Source: Heliorestis convoluta (GTDB lineage Bacteria > Bacillota > Desulfitobacteriia > Heliobacteriales > Heliobacteriaceae). Taken from it: a DNA stretch of 64,000 bases. A program made the position numbers and the translations under genes. The DNA lies in NCBI RefSeq assembly GCF_009649955.1, contig NZ_CP045875.1, forward strand, positions 1,655,501-1,719,500, written 5' to 3'. Of the stretch, positions 53,592-62,175 are shown piece by piece (position 1 is the first letter of the stretch; every line of letters starts with the position of its first letter). A model generated the notes under the pieces. It saw nothing but the letters and a program-made list of their open reading frames with translations, was not told the origin of the DNA and searched no databases.

Positions 53592-54620
53592 CTAGTCAAA
53601 CTTTTCATCATAGCCAAAAGAGCGCAGTACATCAGGTCGACTCCGCCAGTCTTCTTTTACTTTGACCCAGAGTTGTAGATAAATTGGTGTGCCTAGCAGT
53701 TTTTCTATATCTTGACGAGCTTCTATACCTAGTTCTTTTAGCATCGAGCCACCCTTACCGATAAGCATGCCTTTTTGTGATTTTCGTTCCGTAAAAATGG
53801 TTCCATGAACAACGAGAGGCCCTTTTTGACGTTTTTCTAAATGTTCAATGACGACTGCTACAGAATGTGGAATCTCTTCTCTCATGGCATATAGGACTTT
53901 TTCCCGGATGAGCTCTGCCATCAAGAGCTTTTCTGGTTGGTCCGTAATCGCATCAGCAGGGTAGTACCGCGGTCCTTTTGGCAAGTTCATAAAGATCATT
54001 TCTTTTAAGCGATCTAGATTCTTGTTCACAAGAGCTGAGACAGGAATAACTTCTTTCCAAGTTACAAGTTGACTATATTGAGCAATTCGCTGTAATCCTT
54101 TTTCGCGTTCAATGGCGTCCATTTTATTAACGATTAAGAAAATCGGCGTCTTCAAACCTTGTAGCAAGTTGCTAATATATTCTTCTCCACCGCCTGGTTC
54201 CATGGTTACATCGACAACGTAAAATATAAGGTCTACTTCACTAAGCGTTTTTCTTGCTGTCGTAACCATGATCTCACCGAGCTTGTGTTTGGGTTTGTGG
54301 ATGCCTGGTGTATCAAGAAATATAGCTTGCCCTTCCTGTGCATGAAGCACACCGACAATTCGATTTCGCGTGGTCTGGGGCTTATCGGACATGATGGCCA
54401 CTTTTTTTCCAATCAATTGATTCATTAACGTCGATTTTCCAACATTGGGTCGTCCGATAATCGCAATAAAACCAGAACGAAAGTCTTCTACTTCTTGCTG
54501 TCCTGTTGATACATCAAAAGGCACAAGGGGCGCTGTTTTCGTCTCTTGCTTTTGATTGACTTTTTTCTTTTCACTTTTTGGTCTCGTAAAACGTTTTAAT
54601 AGTCTGTATTTTTCTGTCAA
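53592..54620 (-). CDS. era: GTPase Era with N-terminal extension
   Basis: A ~342-residue ribosome-assembly GTPase that binds the 3' end of 16S rRNA. G1 is GRPNVGKST, G2 TTRNR, G3 DTPG, G4 NKMD, and the KH domain has KGGSMLKELGIEARQDIE. The start TTG 54620 follows AGGAGAG and overlaps the cdd stop (TTGA). Compared with the ~300-residue Bacillus Era it has ~45 extra N-terminal residues, basic and Lys/Arg-rich (LLKRFTRPKSEKKK), before FRSGFIAIIG. The open frame runs to 54701 but overlaps cdd. Confidence 0.93.
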   Translation of the reverse strand: MTEKYRLLKRFTRPKSEKKKVNQKQETKTAPLVPFDVSTGQQEVEDFRSGFIAIIGRPNVGKSTLMNQLIGKKVAIMSDKPQTTRNRIVGVLHAQEGQAIFLDTPGIHKPKHKLGEIMVTTARKTLSEVDLIFYVVDVTMEPGGGEEYISNLLQGLKTPIFLIVNKMDAIEREKGLQRIAQYSQLVTWKEVIPVSALVNKNLDRLKEMIFMNLPKGPRYYPADAITDQPEKLLMAELIREKVLYAMREEIPHSVAVVIEHLEKRQKGPLVVHGTIFTERKSQKGMLIGKGGSMLKELGIEARQDIEKLLGTPIYLQLWVKVKEDWRSRPDVLRSFGYDEKFD

Positions 54621-55084
54621 GTCGATTTCTCTCCTGTTTTCTCTGTAGAAGCAGTTGTAAATACAAAAGCTTGTGGTAACAACACTTGTAGATCCATCCA
54701 TACCTGCTCTTCTTCATCATTAACATAAAGAATGGGCAATTCAGAGGCAAATTCTGAAAGAACTTGACGACAAGCACCGCAAGGGGTTACAGGATCTTTT
54801 CTGAGCGTTGTAAGTACAAGTAAAGTAAAGCGATTACAACCTTCAGAAAGAGCTTTAAAAAGGGCCGTTCTTTCAGCGCAATTGGTTAAGCCAAAAGAGC
54901 TATTCTCTATATTACAACCTCCATAGAGATTGCCATCAAGACTTAATAAAGCAGCCCCGACGGGGAAGTTAGAGTAAGGTACATAAGCCCGCTCTCTCAT
55001 CTTGCGAGCCAACTGAATCGCTTCAATTACCTTCTGTCTATCCAAATTAACAGGCAATCTAGCAAAATCTTCTTCTCTTATCAT
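54617..55084 (-). CDS. cdd: Cytidine deaminase
   Basis: A 155-residue zinc enzyme that deaminates cytidine and deoxycytidine to uridines. YVPYSNFPVGAALLS, the zinc motif with catalytic Glu in TNCAERTALFKAL, and TPCGACRQVLSEF are diagnostic. ATG 55084 is preceded by AGGGA; TTG 55090 is also open. The C-terminal ~25 residues are longer than usual (most have ~135). It is coupled to era by a TTGA overlap. Confidence 0.94.
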   Translation of the reverse strand: MIREEDFARLPVNLDRQKVIEAIQLARKMRERAYVPYSNFPVGAALLSLDGNLYGGCNIENSSFGLTNCAERTALFKALSEGCNRFTLLVLTTLRKDPVTPCGACRQVLSEFASELPILYVNDEEEQVWMDLQVLLPQAFVFTTASTEKTGEKST

Positions 55085-55169
55085 AATCAAATCCCTGTTC
55101 TTTTCGTTGTTATAAAGCAGCCAAAAGGCCTGTCCCCCAACAAGCTACCGTGCTAACAGTGGCAAGTCC

Positions 55170-55547
55170 TTACCAAAGAGCAAGAACTCTAGGACCAAAA
55201 ACAGTTATACCAGCTATTATAGCCTGAATTGCCAATAATAGAACAGCACCGGCTGCCGCATCTTTGGCCAATTCGGCAAGGGGATGGTAGGCCTGTCCAC
55301 CACGATCTACAACCGCTTCAATGGCCGTATTAAACATTTCAGCAGATAAAACCAGAAAAGTAGAAAGGATGATCCAGGCTCTTTCCCATCCATCAATAGC
55401 AAAGTAGAAAGTCAGAAAAATCACGACCACTGTTGTGGCAAGATGAATCTTCAAATTCTGTTCTTCTTGAATAGCCTTCCAAATTCCTCGGATAGCATAA
55501 AAAAAAGAAAAAATAAGTTTTCTACCCTTCATCCCGACTGAGACCAT
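55170..55547 (-). CDS. dgkA: Undecaprenol/diacylglycerol kinase family protein DgkA
   Basis: A 125-residue membrane kinase with three membrane helices. In Gram-positives this family phosphorylates undecaprenol, recycling the lipid carrier for wall synthesis. AIRGIWKAIQEEQNLKIHL starts the domain and SAEMFNTAIEAVVDR carries the catalytic Glu and metal-binding residues. ATG 55547 overlaps the end of ybeY by 26 bases; ATG 55532 (MKGRKLIF) is an alternative start. Confidence 0.92.
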   Translation of the reverse strand: MVSVGMKGRKLIFSFFYAIRGIWKAIQEEQNLKIHLATTVVVIFLTFYFAIDGWERAWIILSTFLVLSAEMFNTAIEAVVDRGGQAYHPLAELAKDAAAGAVLLLAIQAIIAGITVFGPRVLALW

Positions 55548-56013
55548 ATGCAGTAAGAACTTTCTCTTCTAAAGCTCTCATCTCTATTTTCTCTTTCTCC
55601 TCTTGATGATCATACCCGAGAAGATGAAACATCCCATGTACAAATAAATAAGCCAGTTCTCTGTCTATCGTATGACCATAGTCTTGCGCTTGTTCTTTAA
55701 CCTTATCTAACGAAATAACGATATCACCCAAAAGCTGTCCCTCAGTAGGATCGTCAAATTCTATCTCTTCATCGCTTTGTTCTTCCATAGCAAAAGATAA
55801 AACATCGGTAGGCATATCTATATTGCGATAGTCTTTATTCAACTGTTGAATTTTATCATTGTTCGTTAGAAGCAGGCAAACCTCTACATCATCGATAGGA
55901 TATTCCACTTCTTCCAGACAAGCAAAGGTCAATTGTTCTAGCATAAGCTGCCAAGTTTCTTCTGTTTCTGCATCCAATTCTTCCGTATATTCATTGACTA
56001 TAAATAGTTCCAT
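55522..56013 (-). CDS. ybeY: Endoribonuclease/rRNA maturation factor YbeY
   Basis: A 163-residue zinc protein of 16S rRNA 3'-end maturation and ribosome quality control. The metal site HGMFHLLGYDHQEE (~125-138) holds the three His. RNIDMPTDVLSFAME and GDIVISLDKVKEQA are further family blocks. ATG 56013 has GGAAGGAAG upstream. It lies 14 bases after pgpH and overlaps dgkA. Confidence 0.94.
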   Translation of the reverse strand: MELFIVNEYTEELDAETEETWQLMLEQLTFACLEEVEYPIDDVEVCLLLTNNDKIQQLNKDYRNIDMPTDVLSFAMEEQSDEEIEFDDPTEGQLLGDIVISLDKVKEQAQDYGHTIDRELAYLFVHGMFHLLGYDHQEEKEKIEMRALEEKVLTAYGLSRDEG

Positions 56014-56027
56014 CTCAATCTTCCTTC

Positions 56028-58157
56028 CTACTCTTTCGAGACTTGTTCAGGATATTCAATCCGCGTATGATAGATGCCATTTAAAACGCGACAAAAAGAT
56101 TGAGCTATCAAATCTAAATCTTTAAACGTCAGGTCAGACTCTTCCAATTGACCATCATTCAACTTATCTTTGATCAGCTTTCGAACCAATCCTTCGATCT
56201 TTCCTGATGTTGGCTGAGGCAAAGAACGTACCGCCGCTTCTACTGTATCAGCCAACATAACAAGCGCCGCTTCTTTTGTCTGAGGCTTAGGCCCTTCGTA
56301 GCGGAAATCTTGTTCCTGAATAGACTCGGTTCGATCGGCTTCCATGGCTCGATGATAGAAGAAAGAAACAAGTGTATCACCATGATGTTGTTCTACAATA
56401 TCAACAACAGCCGTAGGCAAGCCTGCTTTACGACAAAGCTCTACACCATCTTTTACGTGTGATGTAATAATTAAAGTACTGAGCGAAGGCGCAATTTTAT
56501 CGTGAGGGTTTTGTCCCTGGTTCTGATTTTCGATAAAAAAAGGCGGTCTCTTAATTTTTCCAATATCATGGTAGTAAGCACCTGTGCGAACAAGTAAAGG
56601 ATCGGCTCCGATTTGTTCCGCTGCCGCTTCACCTAAATTTCCAACAAGCAAACTATGGTGGTACGTACCCGGTGCTTCCATTAAAAGTTTTCGAAGCAAC
56701 GGCTGGTTGGGGTTGGCAAGTTCTAACAGTTTTACAGAAGTCGTGATCTTAAAGGTTGATTCTAGATAAGGCAAAGAGCCGATCATAAAGACAGAAGACA
56801 AAATACCACTAAGTAAGCCCATGGGAATACCGTAGGCCGCAATTATTGTCAAGTTAGTATTTGTAATCAATCCCAATGCAACGATGGCAAGTGAATTAAC
56901 AATGGCTACATTGATGCCAGCCCGAGCAAAGTCCATTCTCTGGCTAAAACGCGAGACACTATAGATCCCCACAAGAGAACCAAAAAATGCAACAAAAGCG
57001 TGGGTAATAGAGTAATCTGCCATAAGTCCTATCAACAAACTATTTACAATAGAGACAAAAATGGCAATACGGCTATCTAACAAGATCGCTAGTAGCATCG
57101 GTCCTGTAGCTGCCGGAATCACATAGAGCAGTTGCTCCATCACCTCTGGTTGCTCGTGCAGTCGCACCGATGAAATCGCTTTGGCTGTTAATAAAGACAA
57201 TGTAATCATTAGACCAAGCAACCAGAGCATTCGCTCATCTTGAAATAGATCTCGCCGATGGGTCCATAAATACCAGATCAGCACAGCCATGTTGAGCAGT
57301 ACTAAAAAGGCCATACCGGCTGTTTGTAACCATATATCACCCGTACGTAACAAGCCAAACTGCGATAATATCTCAATATGTTCTTCTGTCACCACATCTC
57401 CTGTGCGCAAAATCATCTGATCTTGACGAACAGGGAAGGTAACAGGCGCGACACTTTGACGTACTTCGTTGTGCAATCGCTTCGTTGCTTCTACATCTAG
57501 AAAAGAATTAGGCCTAAGAAACAAAGGAACGGTACTGTGTAAGATTTCTTTTACATCTTGTGCTAGATTGGCATTCTCAATCCGCCCATCTACAATTCTC
57601 TTTGCTTCTTCCATGTTATAAGGTAAAACTCTACCGGCGGCACGAGTCTGGGGCATACCTTCGGGCAATCGATTGAGCTCTTCTGTAAGACCGGGCATAC
57701 TGAGCATTTCTGCAATTAAATTCTCAGTCTCAACTTGAATGAAAGCAAGTGTCTCCGGTGATGTAGTGATTAGTTTTTGTAATATATTTTCAGGTATCGG
57801 TATAGGCACTTTTGCTTTGAGTTGATCGATTTGCTCCCTCTCTGTTTCATCATGAATGACAACAGCATCTTCAAGGACGGGAGGCTCTGTCTGACGCCAA
57901 TCAATTAAAGTCCTAAAAAACTGATCAACGAGATTTTGTACCCGTACCACCGCATTTGGATCATGGGTATATACAGGTGGCGTCGCTCGAACTTTCTGCT
58001 CTCGTGCAATGGCCGTTTTTTCTTCATCGATAATATCTTTAGATTGGGGTGCTTTAATATCTTTGGCACTGACCTGTCCGACTTCTAAAGTCTCTAGATC
58101 AGAAAGGTACCCGAAAGACATAATGGCTGTAAGGGCTATAAAAAAAACCAAAGCCAT
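56028..58157 (-). CDS. pgpH: 7TM-HD cyclic-di-AMP phosphodiesterase (PgpH/YqfF type)
   Basis: A membrane protein with an extracytoplasmic N-terminal domain (~40-270), seven membrane helices (~275-465) and a cytoplasmic HD domain: SLLVGNLGEAAAEQIGAD, YYHDIGKIKRPPFF (HD pair), IITSHVKDGVE, EQHHGDTLVSFFYHRA. In Listeria and others PgpH hydrolyses c-di-AMP. The usual start is unclear: ATG 58157 lacks a ribosome site, while the frame stays open to 58245 and gives a believable extra N-terminus (GALLKIAVAKAWQYPTIRRITM) with no ATG, GTG or TTG in it. 709 residues are counted from ATG. Confidence 0.9.
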   Translation of the reverse strand: MALVFFIALTAIMSFGYLSDLETLEVGQVSAKDIKAPQSKDIIDEEKTAIAREQKVRATPPVYTHDPNAVVRVQNLVDQFFRTLIDWRQTEPPVLEDAVVIHDETEREQIDQLKAKVPIPIPENILQKLITTSPETLAFIQVETENLIAEMLSMPGLTEELNRLPEGMPQTRAAGRVLPYNMEEAKRIVDGRIENANLAQDVKEILHSTVPLFLRPNSFLDVEATKRLHNEVRQSVAPVTFPVRQDQMILRTGDVVTEEHIEILSQFGLLRTGDIWLQTAGMAFLVLLNMAVLIWYLWTHRRDLFQDERMLWLLGLMITLSLLTAKAISSVRLHEQPEVMEQLLYVIPAATGPMLLAILLDSRIAIFVSIVNSLLIGLMADYSITHAFVAFFGSLVGIYSVSRFSQRMDFARAGINVAIVNSLAIVALGLITNTNLTIIAAYGIPMGLLSGILSSVFMIGSLPYLESTFKITTSVKLLELANPNQPLLRKLLMEAPGTYHHSLLVGNLGEAAAEQIGADPLLVRTGAYYHDIGKIKRPPFFIENQNQGQNPHDKIAPSLSTLIITSHVKDGVELCRKAGLPTAVVDIVEQHHGDTLVSFFYHRAMEADRTESIQEQDFRYEGPKPQTKEAALVMLADTVEAAVRSLPQPTSGKIEGLVRKLIKDKLNDGQLEESDLTFKDLDLIAQSFCRVLNGIYHTRIEYPEQVSKE

Positions 58158-58251
58158 GGTGATGCGACGGATTGTCGGGTACTGCCACGCTTTTGCTACC
58201 GCAATTTTTAACAGAGCACCAATCCGGCGTAAGCCACCGTTGTCACCTCAT

Positions 58252-59232
58252 TTATTTCCCCTGTGGACCACTCTGTTTCTCAAACTCTTCATAAGCCCGG
58301 ATAATACGACCGACCAGTGGGTTCCGCACAACGTCACCGGCTGTAAAGAAATGAAAGTCAATCCCTTCAATGTCTTGCAAGATTTTTTGTATCATAATGA
58401 GACCTGAGTTAGAGCCTCGGGGCAAATCAACTTGCGTAATATCGCCTGTTACAAGTGCTTTTGATCCAAAGCCAATACGAGTGAGAAACATCTTCATCTG
58501 TTCTGGTGTCGTGTTCTGTGCCTCATCAAGTATGATAAAAGAATCATCGAGGGTTCTACCGCGCATATAAGCCAATGGAGCAATTTCAATGACACCGCGC
58601 TCCATAAACTTTTCCGCCGTTTCCATACCGATGGTATCAAAAAGACCATCATAGAGCGGCCGTAGATAAGGGTCTATTTTCTCTTGTAAATCACCCGGCA
58701 AAAAGCCGAGCTTTTCTCCTGCTTCTACTGCAGGTCGTGTTAAGATGATGCGATTAATTTCTTTGTTCTTCAAGGCAAGGACAGCCATAACAACAGCTAA
58801 GTAGGTCTTTCCTGTTCCTGCTGGACCAATACCAAAAACAATTTGGTTCTTTTGGATCTTATCAATATAATTTTTTTGGCTTAGTGTTTTTGCTTTAATT
58901 TGTTTGCCACGAACGGTTGTAAAGATAATGTCACCAAGTGTATTGGCTATAAGTGGTTGTTTCCCGTTCTGTAGCAAAGACCAAGCATATTCTACTTCTG
59001 ATTGGCCAACAGTCTGTCCTGATCGCACCAATGCTTGTAATTGCTCAAAAAGATGGGCTGTCCATTCTACATCTTCTTGCTTTCCGGTGAGAATGAGTTC
59101 GTTTCCTCTTGCGACGATTCTAGCTCGGCTAAGTCGTTCGATTAAACGTAAATTCTCATCACGATGACCAAAAAGCTGAGCTGCTTCCCAGTTGTTCTCT
59201 AAGTGAATTCTGATCTCATGGCATGATGCCAA
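58252..59232 (-). CDS. phoH: PhoH-family P-loop ATPase
   Basis: A 326-residue ATPase of the PhoH/YbeZ family, linked to RNA metabolism and often next to ybeY. VFGIGPAGTGKTYLAVVMAV (~135) is Walker A, SFIILDEAQNTTPEQMKMFLTRIG (~235) Walker B, and VTGDITQVDLP sensor-like. An N-terminal KH-like region (LFGHRDENLRLIERL) precedes it. The start TTG 59232 has AGGAGG some 13 bases upstream, a wide spacing. pgpH follows with seven bases between stop and open frame. Confidence 0.93.
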   Translation of the reverse strand: MASCHEIRIHLENNWEAAQLFGHRDENLRLIERLSRARIVARGNELILTGKQEDVEWTAHLFEQLQALVRSGQTVGQSEVEYAWSLLQNGKQPLIANTLGDIIFTTVRGKQIKAKTLSQKNYIDKIQKNQIVFGIGPAGTGKTYLAVVMAVLALKNKEINRIILTRPAVEAGEKLGFLPGDLQEKIDPYLRPLYDGLFDTIGMETAEKFMERGVIEIAPLAYMRGRTLDDSFIILDEAQNTTPEQMKMFLTRIGFGSKALVTGDITQVDLPRGSNSGLIMIQKILQDIEGIDFHFFTAGDVVRNPLVGRIIRAYEEFEKQSGPQGK

Positions 59233-59281
59233 CAGTCTGACCCAACCTCCTAAAGATTACGCCTCTCGCAATCAAGAACGT

Positions 59282-60523
59282 TCATTGCGGTGTTGAGCTC
59301 GTAAAAGGCTCTGTTTTTGCAATATCTTCGAGCGTTTCTATGGTTATTTTGACTTTTACCATGCCAGGATCTGCTGGCTGTGGCACTACCATTTCTCGCA
59401 GAATTCGAGCGCCTGGTGTTAAGGTCGCTTTCACTTCTCGTTGAAAACGCTCTTGTGCTGAAACAATGGCTTCTTCTGCTGAACGTTCCTGGCGATAAGG
59501 ACGCAATTCATAGAATTCCTTTTCTAGTAGTTCGACAGGGATTTGAAGATTCCTCCAAAGGAGGGGCGTTCTTATAGAAACCTCTTCTTTTGACACTTCA
59601 AAAGGATTTTCTGAAGGTCCTTTTATGATGATTTCCTGATTTCTCCACTTTATACGCCATTGACGGGCTACGTCACCTGTTGGCAAAGCGCCTTCTAAAT
59701 GAATCGGCTCCTCAATCATTGTTTCATACCATACTTGAGCCCATACTTCTCCTTTGGCTTGAACTTTTTCTAAAAGAACTTTGTCAGGAAGCTTGTCCTG
59801 ATCTTGTTGTTGTACTTCCAGTCGATTTTCTGGGGCATAGATTAGGCCGGAGATGAGTAAGTCCCCTTTTTTGACTTTGTCTCCTTCTTTTACTTTTTCT
59901 TCTCCTACCAAGACAAGCAATCTTTGTATGACACCTTCTTTTGCTGCTACGACATGTTGGCCGCCTTCTACAACAGGGCTTTGCGGGAGAACTTTTTCTT
60001 CTATTTCTATAATAATTCTTGTTCCTCTAGCATACACACCAACCCATTCTAGTCCGGGCACGTTGTTCATAATGGCTCGTTCTGTTTCACGTAGATCGAT
60101 AGCAGGCTTCCAGCGTCCCACCTGAACACCCTGGCCGTGGGCAACTTGTAAGATCTCTTGCTTGTCCACCTTTTCATTACCAACAACATCAACAGCCCAG
60201 ATAAAGGTCGATAGCATATATAAGGTGAAAACAAAAAGCAAAGCGCCAAGATAGAGAGAGCGACGACGCTTCATAACTGTCATAACAAAAGGAAAGCCGG
60301 CCCGATTTTCAATGCGTACTTTACTTCTTGTCTTGCGAGCTACATGTCGTAAAGAGCGAAAGCCATCAAGTCGCACTTTCGCACTCATTCGCTCAGGTCC
60401 CTCTCGACGTAAGTCATAGAGAGGAACACCTCTGCTTGCAGAAAGATTAATAAACTTTTCAAGTTGTTTTCCCTCAATTCGGATTCGCAAGAAACCAAGC
60501 CAAAAAGACCACCAGTTTCTCAA
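59282..60523 (-). CDS. yqfD: Sporulation protein YqfD
   Basis: A 413-residue membrane-anchored sporulation protein of the sigma-E regulon in B. subtilis. The N-terminal cytoplasmic part (GFLRIRIEGKQLEKFINLSASRGVPLYDL) and one membrane segment (~92-112) are followed by extracytoplasmic beta-rich domains (IMNNVPGLEWVGVYARGTRIIIEIEEK; AKEGVIQRLLVLVGEEKVKEGDKVKKGDLLISG). Its biochemical role is not known. TTG 60523 has GGAGGTGTG upstream. It pairs with yqfC 18 bases away. Confidence 0.93.
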   Translation of the reverse strand: MRNWWSFWLGFLRIRIEGKQLEKFINLSASRGVPLYDLRREGPERMSAKVRLDGFRSLRHVARKTRSKVRIENRAGFPFVMTVMKRRRSLYLGALLFVFTLYMLSTFIWAVDVVGNEKVDKQEILQVAHGQGVQVGRWKPAIDLRETERAIMNNVPGLEWVGVYARGTRIIIEIEEKVLPQSPVVEGGQHVVAAKEGVIQRLLVLVGEEKVKEGDKVKKGDLLISGLIYAPENRLEVQQQDQDKLPDKVLLEKVQAKGEVWAQVWYETMIEEPIHLEGALPTGDVARQWRIKWRNQEIIIKGPSENPFEVSKEEVSIRTPLLWRNLQIPVELLEKEFYELRPYRQERSAEEAIVSAQERFQREVKATLTPGARILREMVVPQPADPGMVKVKITIETLEDIAKTEPFTSSTPQ

Positions 60524-60541
60524 AAAAACACACCTCCTTTG

Positions 60542-60826
60542 CTATATATCAAATCGAACTTGTTTTATGTGTCCTTCAACGACCAACTCTTCTGGTAAGA
60601 TCGTTTTTAAGATAAGTTTCTCGCCCACGATTTCAATTTGACCACCGGTGACCATAATTCTCATTTTTTCTTCTGAGTACTCAATAATACCTCGATGATT
60701 TTCTAGTACTAGTTGCACATTGCCTATCATGGTTAGCTTAGGATAGTCCATTAGTACATCTTTGGGCATTTCTAGAAACCCTGATAGGGCTTTTTGTAAT
60801 CGCTCTTTTCCACGCTCCCAGGCCAA
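60542..60826 (-). CDS. yqfC: Sporulation protein YqfC
   Basis: A 94-residue protein of the YqfC/DUF1429 family, also in the sigma-E regulon. MPKDVLMDYPKLTMIGNVQLVLENHRGIIEYS and RIMVTGGQIEIVGEKLILK are nearly family consensus; the fold seems beta-rich. The frame is open to 60847, but an AAAGGAGG inside it sets TTG 60826, which gives the family length. It comes first in the yqfC-yqfD-phoH-pgpH-ybeY series, after a terminator. Confidence 0.92.
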   Translation of the reverse strand: MAWERGKERLQKALSGFLEMPKDVLMDYPKLTMIGNVQLVLENHRGIIEYSEEKMRIMVTGGQIEIVGEKLILKTILPEELVVEGHIKQVRFDI

Positions 60827-60908
60827 GGCTTCTGCCTCCTTTACCACTTTCCCCTTGTCCCATTGGTATGCTCAAGGAAAAGAAAAGATTCCCTTGCCAG
60901 AAATGTTA

Positions 60909-60940
60909 AAAACCCCGAAGGTTTTTACCTTCGGGGTTTT
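60909..60940. terminator. Terminator between yqeY and yqfC
   Basis: AAAACCCCGAAGG and CCTTCGGGGTTTT form a perfect 13-bp stem with a 6-base loop. On the minus strand it follows yqeY. Confidence 0.88.
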
Positions 60941-60963
60941 ATCAAGCAGTAAGACAGCTCAGA

Positions 60964-61413
60964 TCAGTTGAGCATCTCCTTAACAATCTGGTTCACAATT
61001 TTACCATCGGCTCGTCCTTTGACTTTGGGCATTAAAGCGCTCATTACTTTACCCATGTCTCTTGGACTTTGAGCACCCGTCACCGTTACAGCCTCTTGAA
61101 CCAGAGAGCGGATATCATCTTCTGAAAGCTGTTGGGGAAGATAGGCGGTAAGGAGAGCGATCTCCTCATTCAATTTGGCTACCTCTTCAGAACGGCCTGC
61201 TTTTTCATACTCAACGCTAGAGTCTCGACGTTGTTTGACTTCCTTGGCTAATACTTCTATAACTTCGTCTTCTGTCAAATCACGTCTTTTGTCGATCTCT
61301 AACTTTTGTATGGCAGACCGAGCCATGCGGATGACAGAAAGCCTGAACCTGCCGGCTTCCTTTTCCTTCATAGCGGCTTTCATGTCCTCCGTTAACTGTT
61401 GCTTTAGGGACAT
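60964..61413 (-). CDS. yqeY: GatB/YqeY domain protein
   Basis: A 149-residue protein of the YqeY family, like the tRNA-binding tail of the amidotransferase subunit GatB. LKQQLTEDMKAAMKEKEAGRFRLSVIRMARSAIQ, a LTEDEVIEVLAKEVKQRRDS block and DMGKVMSALMPKVKGRADGKIVNQIVKEML define it. Its role may be in transamidation or tRNA binding. ATG 61413 has GAAAGGTAG upstream. It is 41 bases after rpsU, the usual partner. Confidence 0.95.
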   Translation of the reverse strand: MSLKQQLTEDMKAAMKEKEAGRFRLSVIRMARSAIQKLEIDKRRDLTEDEVIEVLAKEVKQRRDSSVEYEKAGRSEEVAKLNEEIALLTAYLPQQLSEDDIRSLVQEAVTVTGAQSPRDMGKVMSALMPKVKGRADGKIVNQIVKEMLN

Positions 61414-61454
61414 GGAAAAAACTACCTTTCTTATTCAAAATCTATTCAATAAAA

Positions 61455-61631
61455 TTAGGTAGACTTCCGTTTCCGGGCTGCCTCTGACTTTTTCTTACGC
61501 TTAATACTCGGCTTAAGATAATGTTCACGTTTACGATATTCGGAGAGAACGCCTGACTTTTGGCAAGAACGCTTAAATCTACGTAAAGCGCTGTCTAAGG
61601 TCTCATTCTTTCCGACTCTAATTTCGCTCAT
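61455..61631 (-). CDS. rpsU: 30S ribosomal protein S21
   Basis: A 58-residue basic ribosomal protein, too short for standard ORF cut-offs. [20 protein letters not shown] at the N-terminus, then [23 protein letters not shown] and a Lys/Arg-rich tail are S21 consensus. ATG 61631 has GAGGGAAAG upstream and a near-perfect sigma-A promoter ~100 bases before. It leads the rpsU-yqeY transcript. Confidence 0.96.
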   Translation of the reverse strand: MSEIRVGKNETLDSALRRFKRSCQKSGVLSEYRKREHYLKPSIKRKKKSEAARKRKST

Positions 61632-61732
61632 TCCGCTTTCCCTCCCCCCACTGGTATCTATGATGGTAGGTCCAGGCTACACATGGTGCGGTGAACGGTC
61701 TGTGAGCTTCTTCGAAATTGCGCACATACTAA

Positions 61733-61761
61733 ATTATACTTCCAGTGAGCAAGAGCGTCAA
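61733..61761 (-). promoter_or_regulatory. Sigma-A promoter of rpsU-yqeY
   Basis: On the minus strand TTGACG (61761-61756), 17 bp, TATAAT (61738-61733). Confidence 0.88.
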
Positions 61762-61809
61762 CTGAAACCTTTCAGGAAGTGAAAAACTCCTGAATTAACC
61801 AGTCCAGAA

Positions 61810-62154
61810 TTAGCCCGGTGGCCATCCAAGGGCACGTCCAGCCAGAAGGTGCATGTGCAGATGAAAGACAGTTTGTCCACCATCTGCGCCTGTATTAACA
61901 ACCAGTCTGAATCCATTTTCTTGAAAACCTTGTGCTTTCGCAATTTTTCTGGCAGCGCCAAAAAGCTTACCCATAATTAGCTCTTCTTCTTCCGTACTAT
62001 CAGCAACAGAGCGGATATGCTTTCGAGGGATGATCAATATATGATCAGGCGCCACTGGATTAATATCTCGGAAAGCAACAACCTCTTCATCTTCATAAAG
62101 CAGAGGTGTTCCTATCTCTCGATTAACAATTTTACAGAATATGCAGTCTTCCAC
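61810..62154 (-). CDS. HIT-family nucleotide-binding protein
   Basis: A 114-residue histidine-triad protein of the Hint group, which hydrolyses AMP-amide links. CIFCKIVNREI with two zinc-type Cys, HILIIPRKHI, and GQTVFHLHMHLL with the HxHxH triad are complete. The frame is open to 62163, but GGGAGGTGAGA fits GTG 62154. It is 21 bases after mtaB. A TTCAGGA/TCCTGAA hairpin (61771-61794) follows and may end the transcript. Confidence 0.92.
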   Translation of the reverse strand: MEDCIFCKIVNREIGTPLLYEDEEVVAFRDINPVAPDHILIIPRKHIRSVADSTEEEELIMGKLFGAARKIAKAQGFQENGFRLVVNTGADGGQTVFHLHMHLLAGRALGWPPG

Positions 62155-62175
62155 GACTCTCACCTCCCTTGCAGG

